A stretch of DNA of 64,000 nt from Gemmatimonadota bacterium. GTDB lineage: Bacteria > Gemmatimonadota > Gemmatimonadetes > Longimicrobiales > Gaopeijiaceae. A program made the position numbers and the translations under genes. The stretch lies in the NCBI GenBank assembly GCA_041390105.1, contig JAWKQO010000002.1:1-64000 (forward strand). Direction: 5' to 3'. Numbering within the stretch: position 1 is the stretch's first letter; each line of letters starts with the position of its first letter. The notes under the pieces were generated by a model. That model did not search any database. It saw only the letters and a program-made list of their open reading frames with translations, and was not told where the DNA came from. This document shows, in pieces, positions 8,304-17,663 of the stretch.

Positions 8304-9458
8304 TCATCGAGCTCGCGCAAAGCGGGCGGCCACGCGCGCCGCGGTCTCGGTATGGCCGATGGAATCGAGGTTGGCCAGGATGGCCACGGCGACCCGGTGC
8401 TCCGGGTCCATCAGCAGCACCGTGCTTCCTCCCATGGCGCCTCCTGTGTGGAAGACGTAGCGCCGGCCCTCGATCTCCCGTGTGAACCAGCCGATCCCGT
8501 ATCCGGTGGATTCTCCGGCCGTGGTACGTTGGGGCCTGAACAGCAGGTCTACGGTCTCCGGTCTGAGAATGTCCCCGTCCATCAGTGCGGAGGCCAGCCG
8601 CACCAGGTCGGAGGCCGTGGAGAGATAGCCGCCGCCTGCCCACTTGACGCTGTTGTCCACGTAGGGCGCATTGACCAGTCGGCCGTCGTCGCCCCTGAGG
8701 TAGAAGCGTGCGCGGTGGAACAGGATCGAGTCCGGATGCTCCGCGACCGTGGAGCGCAGGTTGAGGGGCTCGATGATCTCTTCCCGCATGAAGTCCAGGA
8801 AGGGTCGGCCCGCGGTGCTCTGCACCACCGCGCTGATGAGGTTCCAACCGTACGTGGAGTAGCTGTAGCGTTCACCGGGTGGCGAGAGGAGCGGGTCGTC
8901 CTGGAAGACCGCGAGGGCCGCGACCACGTCGTCGTAGTGGACGGCGCTGGCGAATTCGTCGCCTCGATAGTGACGGATCCCGGCGAGGTGACCGCCCAAC
9001 TGCCGGGTGGTGATGACCGCTCCCTTGTCCGGAAAGCTCGGGACGTAGCGTTGCACGGGCGCGTCCAGATCCAACTGACCACGCTCCACCAGGAGGCCGA
9101 CCGCAATGGAGGTCATGGCCTTCGAGATCGAGGCCACCCTGAACTTGCTTTCGGGCCACGCAGGTACGCGGTTCTCCAGGTCCGCGAACCCGAAGCCCTC
9201 CTCCCACACCACCTCACCGTCCACGGCCACGGCTACGGACAGGCCCGGTGCTCCCGTGCTGTCGGCGTGCCGGGCCAGCCAGGGGCGGGCATCGGAAACG
9301 GCCCCGTTCCAACGCCCCGGCGCAGGGGCCCAGGCCACTTCCTGAGCGGTCAGGGAGGGCGTGCCCGGCGCGGCCACGAGCAGCAACAGGGAGAGCAGAG
9401 CGGCCGGCGCACGGGGGGTGCGCGGCCCGGTCGCTGGGTGCAGCGGATGTGTGTTCAT
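8304..9458 (-). CDS. Serine hydrolase, beta-lactamase class C / PBP4* family
   Basis: This exported hydrolase of about 384 residues belongs to the beta-lactamase-related group that includes esterases, D-aminopeptidases and AmpC. The signal peptide runs to about residue 37 (PSLTAQ). Motif 1 SxxK appears as SISK about 70 residues after the signal. The tyrosine motif lies in YSTYGW, and the third motif HTGGAMG replaces KTG, as in many esterase-like members. I prefer the ATG at 9458 to an in-frame GTG at 9473; neither has a strong ribosome site. Its substrate may be a peptide, ester or lactam. Confidence 0.85.
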   Translation of the reverse strand: MNTHPLHPATGPRTPRAPAALLSLLLLVAAPGTPSLTAQEVAWAPAPGRWNGAVSDARPWLARHADSTGAPGLSVAVAVDGEVVWEEGFGFADLENRVPAWPESKFRVASISKAMTSIAVGLLVERGQLDLDAPVQRYVPSFPDKGAVITTRQLGGHLAGIRHYRGDEFASAVHYDDVVAALAVFQDDPLLSPPGERYSYSTYGWNLISAVVQSTAGRPFLDFMREEIIEPLNLRSTVAEHPDSILFHRARFYLRGDDGRLVNAPYVDNSVKWAGGGYLSTASDLVRLASALMDGDILRPETVDLLFRPQRTTAGESTGYGIGWFTREIEGRRYVFHTGGAMGGSTVLLMDPEHRVAVAILANLDSIGHTETAARVAARFARAR

Positions 9459-9528
9459 GCCCGAAGGTGGCACGCGCAGCGAAGGGCGGAAAGCGGTGCA
9501 GGCGCTTGCCCGACCGAGCGCGTCGCGC

Positions 9529-10653
9529 TCAGCCCGGCAGAAAGAAGAACGCGATGCCGATCACCAGATAGACGGCGAGAAGCTGCAAGCCCTCCATCCA
9601 ATGGGACTCACCGTCCTGCGAGATCTGCGCCATCACCAGCACCGAGATCGCCACCGCGACGACCTCGAAGGTGGTGAAGAGCAGGTCCATGGGCTGAGGA
9701 CCGATGACGTAGCTCAGAAACACCAGGAGGGGTGCCACGAAGAGGGCCACCTGGATGGAGGAACCCACAGCAATGTTGATGGCCAGGTCCATCTTGTTCT
9801 TCATCGCCATCAGCACTGCGGTGGAGTGCTCGGCGGCATTCCCGACCAACGCGACCAGAATGACACCCACGAAGACCTCGCTCATGCCGAAGGCGTGCGC
9901 CGCCTCTTCGGTGGCTCCCACCAACAGCTCGCTCATGACGCCGACCAACGCCGCAGCGACCACGAGCACCACCACGGCCACCCACGCCGGCCACGGATGA
10001 TGTGCGTGCTCGGGTCCGGGGGAGTCGCTTCGTCCCTCGGCCGGCTCCGGAGGTCCGCTCTGCGCTCGGATCCCCAGGTACAGGTGGGAGTGGGTCTTGA
10101 GCGTGAACAGCAAGCTGGCCACGTACGTCACCATCAGCACCACGGAGATGTCCAGACTCAGACCACGCTCCGAGGCCGCGAACCCTTCGCCCACCACGAG
10201 GTGGAAGACCGCCGGGATGACCAGTCCGACGGCACTGAGAAGCAAGAGCGTGGCGCCGTTGGCCGCGGCCGTGCGGTTGAACTGCTGGCGGGCTCGTTTG
10301 AACCCACCGAGGAAGGCGGCCAGCCCGAAGACCAGCAGGATGTTGCCGATGATCGAGCCGGTGATGGAGGCCTTCACCAGATCGTACAGACCAGCGCGCA
10401 AGGCGATGATTGCGATGATCAGCTCGGCGGCGTTGCCGAACGTCGCGTTGAGCAGCGCCCCCAGGCCGGCGCCCAACCGTTCCGCCAGATGCTCGGTGGC
10501 GCGACCCATCCAGCCGGCCAGTGGGACGATGGCCAGGGCGGAGGCGAGAAACACCCACGGTGCTGCCGCGTGTGCGCCGTGCTCCAGCCAGAGCCCGATC
10601 GGCACGAAGAGCAGCAACAGCGAAAGGCCGTATTCAGACAAGAAACGCCGCAT
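9529..10653 (-). CDS. Calcium/proton antiporter, CaCA/CAX family
   Basis: This 374-residue inner-membrane exchanger expels Ca2+ in exchange for protons. About eleven hydrophobic helices form two inverted halves. Each half carries the alpha-repeat signature: GALLNATFGNAAELI in the first (about residues 67-80) and VALVGNAAEHSTAV in the second, with the acidic ion-binding residue in each. A hydrophilic, acidic loop (about residues 190-215) separates the halves. The gene lies 177 bp downstream of dapD on the same strand and is probably a separate unit. Confidence 0.93.
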   Translation of the reverse strand: MRRFLSEYGLSLLLLFVPIGLWLEHGAHAAAPWVFLASALAIVPLAGWMGRATEHLAERLGAGLGALLNATFGNAAELIIAIIALRAGLYDLVKASITGSIIGNILLVFGLAAFLGGFKRARQQFNRTAAANGATLLLLSAVGLVIPAVFHLVVGEGFAASERGLSLDISVVLMVTYVASLLFTLKTHSHLYLGIRAQSGPPEPAEGRSDSPGPEHAHHPWPAWVAVVVLVVAAALVGVMSELLVGATEEAAHAFGMSEVFVGVILVALVGNAAEHSTAVLMAMKNKMDLAINIAVGSSIQVALFVAPLLVFLSYVIGPQPMDLLFTTFEVVAVAISVLVMAQISQDGESHWMEGLQLLAVYLVIGIAFFFLPG

Positions 10654-10675
10654 GTGCCGCCGAGGTTGTAAGCCC

Positions 10676-10696
10676 GTCCGGCGCTCGTCGCCGGAC
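10676..10696 (-). terminator. Possible terminator hairpin after dapD
   Basis: GTCCGGCG (10676-10683) pairs with CGCCGGAC (10689-10696) around a 5-nt loop. It lies 135 bp beyond the dapD stop and just before the antiporter gene. There is no T tract, so this is weak. Confidence 0.3.
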
Positions 10697-10830
10697 AGGT
10701 CTCAGTGACTGCGCGAGTTGTAGCGCGAATCGCTAGCGCGCGCCAGGGAGACGAACGCGTTCAGCGGAGCCACTGGAAGGGAGTCGCTCGCCGGTCCACG
10801 TCGCCTCGCGCGGTCGGTTGGTGGGGCCTG

Positions 10831-11691
10831 CTACCGCAGCGCGTCCTCCAGCGCCACCGCCGCATCCGTGTCGGCGTCACGGTATTTCACGATCACCGGC
10901 ACGTAGAGCTGCACGCCCTGCTCCCCGGCGAAGTCGCCGCGGGCGGGGCGGCTTCCTGGCACCACCACCGCTCCCTCCGGGATCCGCAGCGGAGCACTCT
11001 CGCTGGCCGCGATCACGCGCCCGTGCACGAGGTCGTAGACGCGCGTGGCCCGGGTCAGGATGGTCCCGGGTGCCAGCACGGCCCGCCGCTCCACGATCGC
11101 GCCTTCATAGACTCCACAGTTGCCGCCCACCAGCACGTCGTCCTCGATGATGACGGGCATGGCTCCGACGGGCTCCAGAACGCCACCGATCTGGGCCGCG
11201 GCCGACAGGTGCACACGCTTGCCGATCTGGGCGCAGGAGCCCACCAGGGCGTGCGAGTCCACCATGGTCCCCTCATCCACATAGGCGCCCACATTGATGT
11301 ACATGGGGGGCATGCAGACCACCCCGGGGGCCACGTAGGCGCCAGTGCGCACGGAGGACCCGCCGGGTACGATGCGTACGCCGTCTCCGGCCGCGAGCGG
11401 CCGCACCGGATAGGTGTGCTTGTCGAAGAAAGGGAAGCCCGCCGCCGAGTAGTCGTGCATGCGGCCCAGCCGGAAGCCCAACAGGATGCCTTGCTTGACC
11501 CAGGTGTTCACGGTCCATCCGGCGGGCCCCGGTGAGGCCGAGCGCACTTCACCGCGGGTCAGCCGGTTGCGAAGCTCCGTGAAGATGTCTTCCGCGTCTT
11601 CCGGGAGATCCATGGTCGGCAGGGCCGCCAGTGCGCGGATGCGCTCGGCCAGCTGCTCGACGCTCCAGGTGGTCAGCGACGTCGCCGTCAT
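10831..11691 (-). CDS. dapD: 2,3,4,5-tetrahydropyridine-2,6-dicarboxylate N-succinyltransferase
   Basis: This 286-residue cytoplasmic enzyme succinylates tetrahydrodipicolinate in the succinylase branch of lysine/diaminopimelate synthesis. The N-terminal helical domain is followed by GWTVNTWVKQGILLGFRL, YFDKHTYP and a left-handed parallel beta-helix with hexapeptide repeats (YINVGAYVDEGTMVDSHA, VGSCAQIGKRVHLS, IGGVLEP), all hallmark DapD segments. The frame is open further upstream, but the ATG at 11691 fits the family N-terminus and overlaps the dapA stop in ATGA. It is the last gene of the operon. Confidence 0.95.
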   Translation of the reverse strand: MTATSLTTWSVEQLAERIRALAALPTMDLPEDAEDIFTELRNRLTRGEVRSASPGPAGWTVNTWVKQGILLGFRLGRMHDYSAAGFPFFDKHTYPVRPLAAGDGVRIVPGGSSVRTGAYVAPGVVCMPPMYINVGAYVDEGTMVDSHALVGSCAQIGKRVHLSAAAQIGGVLEPVGAMPVIIEDDVLVGGNCGVYEGAIVERRAVLAPGTILTRATRVYDLVHGRVIAASESAPLRIPEGAVVVPGSRPARGDFAGEQGVQLYVPVIVKYRDADTDAAVALEDALR

Positions 11692-12587
11692 GGGGCCACT
11701 CCGGACAGGAGCCCGACGCGCCTGAGCTCTGCCTCCAGCGCAGGTCGGTTCTTCTCCTCCAGCGGAACCAGAGGAAGGCGATAGCGGGCTTCGCAGAGCC
11801 CCAGCATGGACGCGGCGGCCTTCACCGGAATCGGGTTGGACTCCACGAAACACAGCGCCATCAGTCCCGACAGCTCGTGATGGAGGCGGCGGGCCTCGTC
11901 GTACTGGGCGGAGCGCACCGCGCCGACCAGACGGCTCATCCGATCCGGGTCCAGATTGGACACGACCGACACCACACCCAGGGCGCCCAGCGCCATCATG
12001 GGCAGCGTCATGGAGTCGTCTCCGGAAAGGACGGTGAAACCCTTGGGTGCGTCTTTTAGGATGCGACTCACCTGCTCGAGATCACCGGAGGCCTCCTTCA
12101 CGGAGCGGATGTTGGCGTGCTCGGCGAGCTCCAGTGTCACCTCGGCCGGCATGTTGCGCGCGGTGCGCCCCGGCACGTTGTAGAGCATGAGAGGCGCGGG
12201 AGATGCGTCGGCCACCGCCCGAAAGTGCGCCAGCATCCCACGCGGTGTGGGCTTGTTGTAGTAGGGGACCACACTCAGCACCGCGTCCGGCTTCAATCGT
12301 TCCAGACGGCGTACGAACTCCACCACGTCCTGCGTGGCGTTGCCACCGGCGCCGGCCGTCACCGCTACCCGCCCCTCGGCCTCCTCGATGACGATCTCGA
12401 TGACCCGGAGTTGTTCGGCACGGGTCAGAGTGGCGCCTTCGCCAGTGGTGCCGCAGGCCACGATCCCGCTCACTCCGCCGTCCACCTGCCTGCGGACCAG
12501 GGCGCGCAGCTCGGGCTCGTTGACGGTGCCGTCCGGTGAGAACGGCGTGATCAACGCGGTATGGGTCCCACGGAAGGCGTCAGGCAT
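11688..12587 (-). CDS. dapA: 4-hydroxy-tetrahydrodipicolinate synthase
   Basis: This 299-residue TIM-barrel aldolase condenses pyruvate with aspartate semialdehyde, the committed step to lysine/DAP. Visible signatures are FRGTHTALITPF at the start, GTTGEGATL (substrate-binding loop), YYNKPTPRGM with the catalytic tyrosine, LYNVPGRT, and the Schiff-base lysine in SVKEASGD. The ATG at 12587 overlaps the dapB stop by 8 nt (ATGCCTGA) and has GAGAG just upstream; an alternative start at 12611 would lie wholly inside dapB. Its end overlaps dapD by 4 nt. Confidence 0.95.
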   Translation of the reverse strand: MPDAFRGTHTALITPFSPDGTVNEPELRALVRRQVDGGVSGIVACGTTGEGATLTRAEQLRVIEIVIEEAEGRVAVTAGAGGNATQDVVEFVRRLERLKPDAVLSVVPYYNKPTPRGMLAHFRAVADASPAPLMLYNVPGRTARNMPAEVTLELAEHANIRSVKEASGDLEQVSRILKDAPKGFTVLSGDDSMTLPMMALGALGVVSVVSNLDPDRMSRLVGAVRSAQYDEARRLHHELSGLMALCFVESNPIPVKAAASMLGLCEARYRLPLVPLEEKNRPALEAELRRVGLLSGVAP

Positions 12588-13353
12588 CGTCACTCTCTCC
12601 GAACAAGGCATCCTCGATCGAAAACACTCCGCTGCGTCCCTGGATCCACTCGGCGGCGAAGACGGCCCCCTGGGCGAAGCCCATGCGGCTCTTGGCTTCG
12701 TGCATGAGTGTGATGCGGTCCACCTCTCCGTCGAAGCCCACCTCGTGGAGTCCGAAGGCGTGGCCTGCCCGCACGCTGCTCACCTGGAGGGCATCCTCGG
12801 CGATGCGCCCCTCCGGGTTGCCCACCTGCAATCTCCGCTTGCGACCGAGCGTCTCCAGCAGACTCCTCGCCAAGGTCTCCGCGGTGCCGCTCGGCGCGTC
12901 GACCTTGAGTCGGTGGTGGTACTCCAGCACGTAGGGATCGTAGTCGGCGAAGCGGTCGAACAGCCGGCCCGCGTTCCGGACGATCCGAGCGAACAGGTTG
13001 GCCCCGATCGAGAAGTTGGAACCGTGGAGCAAAGCCCCGCCGGCCTTCTGTACGCGGGTACGCGCCTCTTCCAGGTGGTCCGACCAGCCGGTGGTGCCCA
13101 CCACCAGGGGGACCTGCGCGGCCAGGGCGGCATCCAGGTTGGGGAGCACGGCGTCCGCCGTGGTGAAGTCGATCAGCACGTCGGGTGCCTCCGCGCGGAG
13201 GCGAGCCGTCAGGTCGGTCGGGGCGGTGGCCGCCCCCACGGCGCCATCCTCACCCTGGGGGTCCACGCGCAGCACCACCAAGTGCCCCCGGGCCTGGGCA
13301 GCCTGCTCCACCATGCGGCCCATGCGGCCGTATCCCAAGAGACCGATCTTCAT
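12580..13353 (-). CDS. dapB: 4-hydroxy-tetrahydrodipicolinate reductase
   Basis: This 257-residue NAD(P)H enzyme reduces the DapA product to tetrahydrodipicolinate. The N-terminal Rossmann motif is GLLGYGRMGRMV. VLIDFTTADAV and VVGTTGW follow in the nucleotide domain, then the signature EYHHRLKVDAPSGTA with the catalytic His pair and Lys. The start overlaps the lysC stop in ATGA, and the end overlaps dapA by 8 nt, so translation is probably coupled. Confidence 0.95.
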   Translation of the reverse strand: MKIGLLGYGRMGRMVEQAAQARGHLVVLRVDPQGEDGAVGAATAPTDLTARLRAEAPDVLIDFTTADAVLPNLDAALAAQVPLVVGTTGWSDHLEEARTRVQKAGGALLHGSNFSIGANLFARIVRNAGRLFDRFADYDPYVLEYHHRLKVDAPSGTAETLARSLLETLGRKRRLQVGNPEGRIAEDALQVSSVRAGHAFGLHEVGFDGEVDRITLMHEAKSRMGFAQGAVFAAEWIQGRSGVFSIEDALFGESDDA

Positions 13354-14747
13354 TCCGTTCCCTCTCCGGGGTGCGTGGGTCGGGAGTCGCCACCTTCGAG
13401 GAACGCCCGATGGAGCGCGCGCACCGATCGCTCCGCATCCGCCTCGTCCACCACGACGGAGAGGCTCAAGGGCGAGCTGCCTTGCGCGATCATGTGGATG
13501 CGCATCCCGCCGAGTGCCGCCAACGCGCGCGGCGCGATGTCGGGTGCGTTCTCAAGCCCGGCACCCGCGACCGAAACCAGCGCGCAGCGATCCTCGCGCT
13601 CCAGGCGTGCGCCCTCCTCGAGCTCAGCCAGCGCTCGGGGATTCAGCGTGGCTGTGGTCAGCGCCAGCGCCACGCTGCGTTCGCTCAAGGTAGCCAACTC
13701 CAGGGAGGCGTCGTTCCGGGCCAGCACGTCCAGCACCCAGCGGGCGAAACCGTCGTGCGTGAAGGTGCCGTGCGCGGGGCGCACGCGCAGGCTGGTGATT
13801 CCGCGGAGTAGCGCCACCGAGCGCACGGCGTCCGCGCCGGCGGGCGACTCGTCTTCGCTCAAGAGTGTGTTGCCTGAATCCGGCGCGCGCGAGTTGAGGA
13901 TGCGGACGGGAATGCCGCGGTCGGAGGCGGGTCGTACGGCGTCGGGATGGATGACGCGCGCGCCCAGGTGCGCCAACTCCTCAGCCTCCGCGAAGGAGAG
14001 GGCGGGTAGCGTCCGGGCCTCCGGAACCACCCGGTTGTCGGCCGTGAGCATTCCGGAGACATCGGTCCAGATCTGCACCTCCTCCGCCCCCAGCATCGCG
14101 CCCACCAACGTGGCCGTGAAGTCGGAGGCCTCGAACCCCATGGTCGTGGGAACCCCCTCGGCAGTGGCCCCGATGTACCCCTGCAGCACCGGAACGCGAC
14201 CGCTGGCGAGCACGGGAGCCACCGTGTGCAGCGTGCGGCGTCGCATCTCGCCCAGGTCGGGGCGGGCGCGCCCGAAACGGGAATCCGTGATCACGATCTC
14301 GAAGGCGTTGAGCAGCACGGCGTCCACGCCGTGCGCGCGCAGAGCCTCGCACAGCAGATGGGAGGACATGCGCTCGCCGAACGTAGCCAGGTGGTCCCGG
14401 GTGCGGGGCGTGCACTCGCGCAGCACGTCCACGCCCCCCAGCAGCCGGAGGATCTCGGTTTCGAACGCGTCGATGCGCGCCAGGATCAGTGCCTCCTCGG
14501 GACCCACCTTCAGGTCGGTCACCACCGCGCGGTGTCGATCCATCAACGCGGCCACCTCGGCGCGGGCTTCATGGATCTCCCCGCGCGCCGCGGTCTCGCC
14601 CACCGCGACCAGCGTGGCCGTGGCCCTGGCGATGGCCGAGACCACCACTAGAGGCTGGCGGGCGGTAGCACCGCGCACGATGTCGACCACGCGCAGGGTG
14701 GCGGCGGCGTCCTGGACGGACGTGCCGCCGAACTTCAGGACGATCAC
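13350..14747 (-). CDS. lysC: Aspartate kinase
   Basis: This 465-residue kinase phosphorylates aspartate to start the aspartate family pathway. The N-terminal kinase motif KFGGTSVQ follows directly after the start. The kinase core runs to about residue 295 (GFEASDFTATLVGAML, the GGSD-like substrate site). Two C-terminal ACT-like domains (about 310-460) should give end-product regulation by lysine and/or threonine. The start is a GTG at 14747 that overlaps the asd stop as GTGA. A long open frame extends upstream in the same frame, but it lies inside asd and is spurious. Confidence 0.95.
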   Translation of the reverse strand: MIVLKFGGTSVQDAAATLRVVDIVRGATARQPLVVVSAIARATATLVAVGETAARGEIHEARAEVAALMDRHRAVVTDLKVGPEEALILARIDAFETEILRLLGGVDVLRECTPRTRDHLATFGERMSSHLLCEALRAHGVDAVLLNAFEIVITDSRFGRARPDLGEMRRRTLHTVAPVLASGRVPVLQGYIGATAEGVPTTMGFEASDFTATLVGAMLGAEEVQIWTDVSGMLTADNRVVPEARTLPALSFAEAEELAHLGARVIHPDAVRPASDRGIPVRILNSRAPDSGNTLLSEDESPAGADAVRSVALLRGITSLRVRPAHGTFTHDGFARWVLDVLARNDASLELATLSERSVALALTTATLNPRALAELEEGARLEREDRCALVSVAGAGLENAPDIAPRALAALGGMRIHMIAQGSSPLSLSVVVDEADAERSVRALHRAFLEGGDSRPTHPGEGTE

Positions 14748-15814
14748 GGGCGTGCGCCGAGCAGGCCGCGAGCCGTCATCAGCTCCGCGTTGAGCACGGA
14801 GCCGGGCCCGGCTCCGCGGATCGTGTTGTGACCGAGGGCGACCATCTTGTAGTGGAGCACCGGACAGGGGCGCAGGCGCCCGATCACGGTGGCCATGGAG
14901 CGCTCGGTAGCGAGGTCCAGCATGGGCTGGGGTCTGTCCCGCTCGTCGAGCAGGACCAGGGGCCGCTCCGGTGCCGATGGCAAGCGCAGCTCCTGGGGGA
15001 GCGCGCGGAACTCGCGCAACGCCGCCCGCACCTCGTCGATGCCGGGGTCGGCCGCGAGCTCGAAAGAGACGGCTTCGGTGTGGCCGTCCAGAACGGGTAC
15101 GCGGTGCGTCTGGGCCGACACGCGCATCGGCGCTGGCTCGACAGTGCCGTCCACCAATCGTCCCAGCATCTTCTGCGTCTCCGACTCGAGCTTCTCCTCC
15201 TCGCCGCCGATGAAGGGGATCACATTGCCGAGGATCTCCATCGAGGAGACCCCCTTGTACCCGGCGCCCGATACCGCTTGCAGCGTCGCCACCATGACCT
15301 TGGTCACTCCGAAGCGCTGGTGCAGAGGGGCCAGGGCCATGGTCAGGAAGGTGGCCGAACAGTTGGCGTTGGTGACGATGCATCCGTGGCCCGGAAAGCC
15401 GCGGGCCCGCCGCTGGGCGGGAAGCAGCTCCAGATGATCCGCGTTCACCTCGGTGATGACCAGCGGAACGTCGGGGGCCATGCGGTAGCTGCGCGCGTTG
15501 GAGAAGACCGCCACCCCCGCCTGGGCCCAGGCCGGCTCCACCGTGTCGGCGACGGCGGCATCCAGCGCCGAGAACGCCAGATCGATCGACGGATCGGGAG
15601 TCATGTCGGCGACCTCGAGTCGGGCCACCGCTTCCGGTAGCGGGCTGGGCAAGCGCCAATCGCACGCCTCCCGGTAGCTGCGCCCAGCGGAGCGCTCCGA
15701 GGCGCACACGCGAACGACCTCGAACCAGGCGTGCCCCGCCAGATGCTCGATGAGGCGCTGCCCGACGTTGCCGGTCGCGCCCAGGATGGCCACCCGCTTC
15801 TTGGGGGAGGTCAT
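14744..15814 (-). CDS. asd: Aspartate-semialdehyde dehydrogenase, archaeal/fungal type
   Basis: This 356-residue enzyme reduces aspartyl phosphate to aspartate semialdehyde. Signatures are the N-terminal Rossmann motif VAILGATGNVGQRL, the catalytic cysteine in VTNANCSATFL, the histidine/arginine segment with RVSAQTHRVPVLDGHTE, and VALGHNTIRGA near the end. The GxCxxT-like active site and overall order fit the archaeal/yeast Asd group rather than the E. coli type. It overlaps dapE (4 nt) upstream and lysC (4 nt) downstream. Confidence 0.95.
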   Translation of the reverse strand: MTSPKKRVAILGATGNVGQRLIEHLAGHAWFEVVRVCASERSAGRSYREACDWRLPSPLPEAVARLEVADMTPDPSIDLAFSALDAAVADTVEPAWAQAGVAVFSNARSYRMAPDVPLVITEVNADHLELLPAQRRARGFPGHGCIVTNANCSATFLTMALAPLHQRFGVTKVMVATLQAVSGAGYKGVSSMEILGNVIPFIGGEEEKLESETQKMLGRLVDGTVEPAPMRVSAQTHRVPVLDGHTEAVSFELAADPGIDEVRAALREFRALPQELRLPSAPERPLVLLDERDRPQPMLDLATERSMATVIGRLRPCPVLHYKMVALGHNTIRGAGPGSVLNAELMTARGLLGARP

Positions 15815-16818
15815 GATGCCAGCAGCCTTTCCGCCAGTCGGACGTAGATGTCGACGGCGTCCAGTAGATCGCGCTTGGCGATCCGCTCACCGTCGGTGTG
15901 TGCAACGTGAATCGATCCAGGACCGATCAACAGCGGTCGGCCCCAGCGGTCGAGATAGAACAGGTCGCTTCCGAATGCGACCGGCTCGCTCGGGAATCCC
16001 TCGACCGTATGACAACGTACCGCGTCGCTCCGGGAAACGATCCGGGTCTGGACGGCTGGATCGTCGCCCAAGGCCTCGTGCAGACGGTCCAACGCATCCG
16101 ACGCGGACCCGACGAGTCGGATGGCGACGGTGGCGCGGGCCGAGGGTGCGACCACGTTCATCGCCACGCCGCCCTGTATGGTGCCCACGTTCAGGGTGGC
16201 CTCTCCCAAGACCGGGTCGGAGCCCCAGTCCAGAGTTCGCAGGCGATCCAGCAGGTCGAGCAGGCGGTGGATGGCGGAGTCTCCAAGATGGGGGTACGCC
16301 GAATGGGCGGCCCGTCCCTGCACCGTGATCTCCAGTGCCAGCACACCCTTGTGTCCGCTCGCCAGCGTTCCCTGGGTGGGCTCTCCCACCACGACGTAGG
16401 CGACCTCGTTGTCCAGCGTGTTGGCGACCCGCGCCCCCTGGCTGTCCGTCTCCTCCCCGACCAGGAACAGGAGGCCCACGTCTGTATGCCCCCGCTCGTG
16501 CAGTCGCTGCGCAGCCACCACCATGGCGGCCAGGATGCCCTTGGCGTCGCACGCGCCTCGGCCGTGGATCCAGGTGTCGTCCTCGGAACTCGGGATGTAG
16601 GGGGCCACCGTGTCCATATGGGTACAGAAGACCACCCGCGTCTGCGGTTCCAGCACGTAGACGTTGCGCCTGTGATCGTCGACGCTCTGAAAGCGAGGAT
16701 GGAACCGCCGCGCCGACAGCTCGGCCGCGATCAGGCTTCCTACGGCTTCCTCGTCGCCGGTCACGGAGGGAGTGTCGATGAGGCGCCGTGTCAGATCGAA
16801 CAGTGCGCGTTCGCTCAT
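15811..16818 (-). CDS. dapE: M20 family metallo-deacylase, probable succinyl-diaminopimelate desuccinylase
   Basis: This 335-residue di-zinc amidohydrolase has M20 motifs in order: CTHMDTV (metal His/Asp), WIHGRGACDAKG (bridging Asp), FLVGEETDSQG (catalytic Glu pair), VVVGEPTQ, and HVAHTDGER for the last metal His. A lid/dimerisation domain lies about 165-275 (GHKGVLALEITVQGRAAHSA). Sequence alone could also fit an acetylornithine or LysW-lysine deacylase. Its place in an operon with asd, lysC, dapB, dapA and dapD makes N-succinyl-LL-diaminopimelate the likely substrate. Overlaps of 4 nt on both sides. Confidence 0.85.
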   Translation of the reverse strand: MSERALFDLTRRLIDTPSVTGDEEAVGSLIAAELSARRFHPRFQSVDDHRRNVYVLEPQTRVVFCTHMDTVAPYIPSSEDDTWIHGRGACDAKGILAAMVVAAQRLHERGHTDVGLLFLVGEETDSQGARVANTLDNEVAYVVVGEPTQGTLASGHKGVLALEITVQGRAAHSAYPHLGDSAIHRLLDLLDRLRTLDWGSDPVLGEATLNVGTIQGGVAMNVVAPSARATVAIRLVGSASDALDRLHEALGDDPAVQTRIVSRSDAVRCHTVEGFPSEPVAFGSDLFYLDRWGRPLLIGPGSIHVAHTDGERIAKRDLLDAVDIYVRLAERLLAS

Positions 16819-17663
16819 GGTGCTTGGCCGCCGTCGGGCAGGGGGAGGGGTTGCTGGTTGGGGTCCGGGGCAGGGCTGCTCAGCGCGCGCTCGACGGCCG
16901 CCAGCACCTCCGGATCCATGTCCTCGGCACCCAGCATCCAGTGCAGGTAGTCGGTCTCCTGCGCCGCGACGTCGCGGAGCCGCTTGCCGCGGTGCTTTCC
17001 ACGCTTGAAGACCAACAGGTTCTCCTCGTCCCGCTCGAACCAGCGGTCGAACTCCGTCTCGAAGGGGGAGATCTCGTCGCAGTAGCGGTGGAGCCCGGCC
17101 AGGTCGCGCGGGAGGTGTCGGTAGCGCTGCAGCTGCGCGGCGAACACTTCGGCGGAGGTACGAATGTCCGCCAGGGCCGTGTGCGCGTCCGTGGGCGTGC
17201 GGTCCAGGTAGAACTGAGCGGCGGCCGTGAGGTCGCGGGGCTCTTCTTTGTGGAAGATCAGCTGCACGTCGATCAGGCGACGGCCGCGCACGTCGAAGAC
17301 CACGCCGGCTCGGCGGAACTCGTTGATCAGCATCGGCAGGTCGAAGCGCCGGATGTTGAACCCGGCCAGGTCACAGGGCTCGAGCAGGTCGGCCAGGCTA
17401 CGGGCCCGCGCCCGAAAGGGCGCTTCATCCGCCACATCGGCGTCGGTGATGCCGTGCACCCGGCTCGCTTCCGGCGGGATCGGCATCTCCGGGTTGAAGC
17501 GGCGCTCCCGTTCCTCGATCCACCCCTCCGGATGGATGATGAGCACCGCCAACTCCACGATCCGATCGTTCTTGAGCGAAAGTCCCGTGGTCTCCAGGTC
17601 CAGGAAGGCGACGGGACGATCGAGGCCCGCCCCCAGCGCTTCGTGCAGCGCGTGCGCGCTCAT
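16815..17663 (-). CDS. DnaQ-like 3'-5' exonuclease with DUF3820-like tail
   Basis: This 282-residue DEDDh-type exonuclease has ExoI DLETTGL (about residue 22), ExoII GFNIRRFDLPML, and ExoIII DAHTALADIRTS. The C-terminal stretch VFKRGKHRGKRLRDVAAQ...YLHWML resembles the small domain attached to ExoX-type nucleases. The ATG at 17663 is chosen because it overlaps the upstream stop in ATGA and directly precedes the catalytic domain. It is an unexpected second gene in the lysine operon and overlaps dapE by 4 nt. A repair or RNA-trimming role is possible; its link to lysine synthesis is unknown. Confidence 0.88.
   Translation of the reverse strand: MSAHALHEALGAGLDRPVAFLDLETTGLSLKNDRIVELAVLIIHPEGWIEERERRFNPEMPIPPEASRVHGITDADVADEAPFRARARSLADLLEPCDLAGFNIRRFDLPMLINEFRRAGVVFDVRGRRLIDVQLIFHKEEPRDLTAAAQFYLDRTPTDAHTALADIRTSAEVFAAQLQRYRHLPRDLAGLHRYCDEISPFETEFDRWFERDEENLLVFKRGKHRGKRLRDVAAQETDYLHWMLGAEDMDPEVLAAVERALSSPAPDPNQQPLPLPDGGQAP

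Noticed and set aside
10654..10830. Possible tRNA or small RNA between dapD and the antiporter
   Set aside because: I found a short hairpin but no cloverleaf, no T-loop GTTC-like element and no CCA end.
14748..15905. Upstream extension of the lysC frame
   Set aside because: It lies entirely within asd in another frame; KFGGTS right after GTG 14747 is the normal aspartate kinase start.
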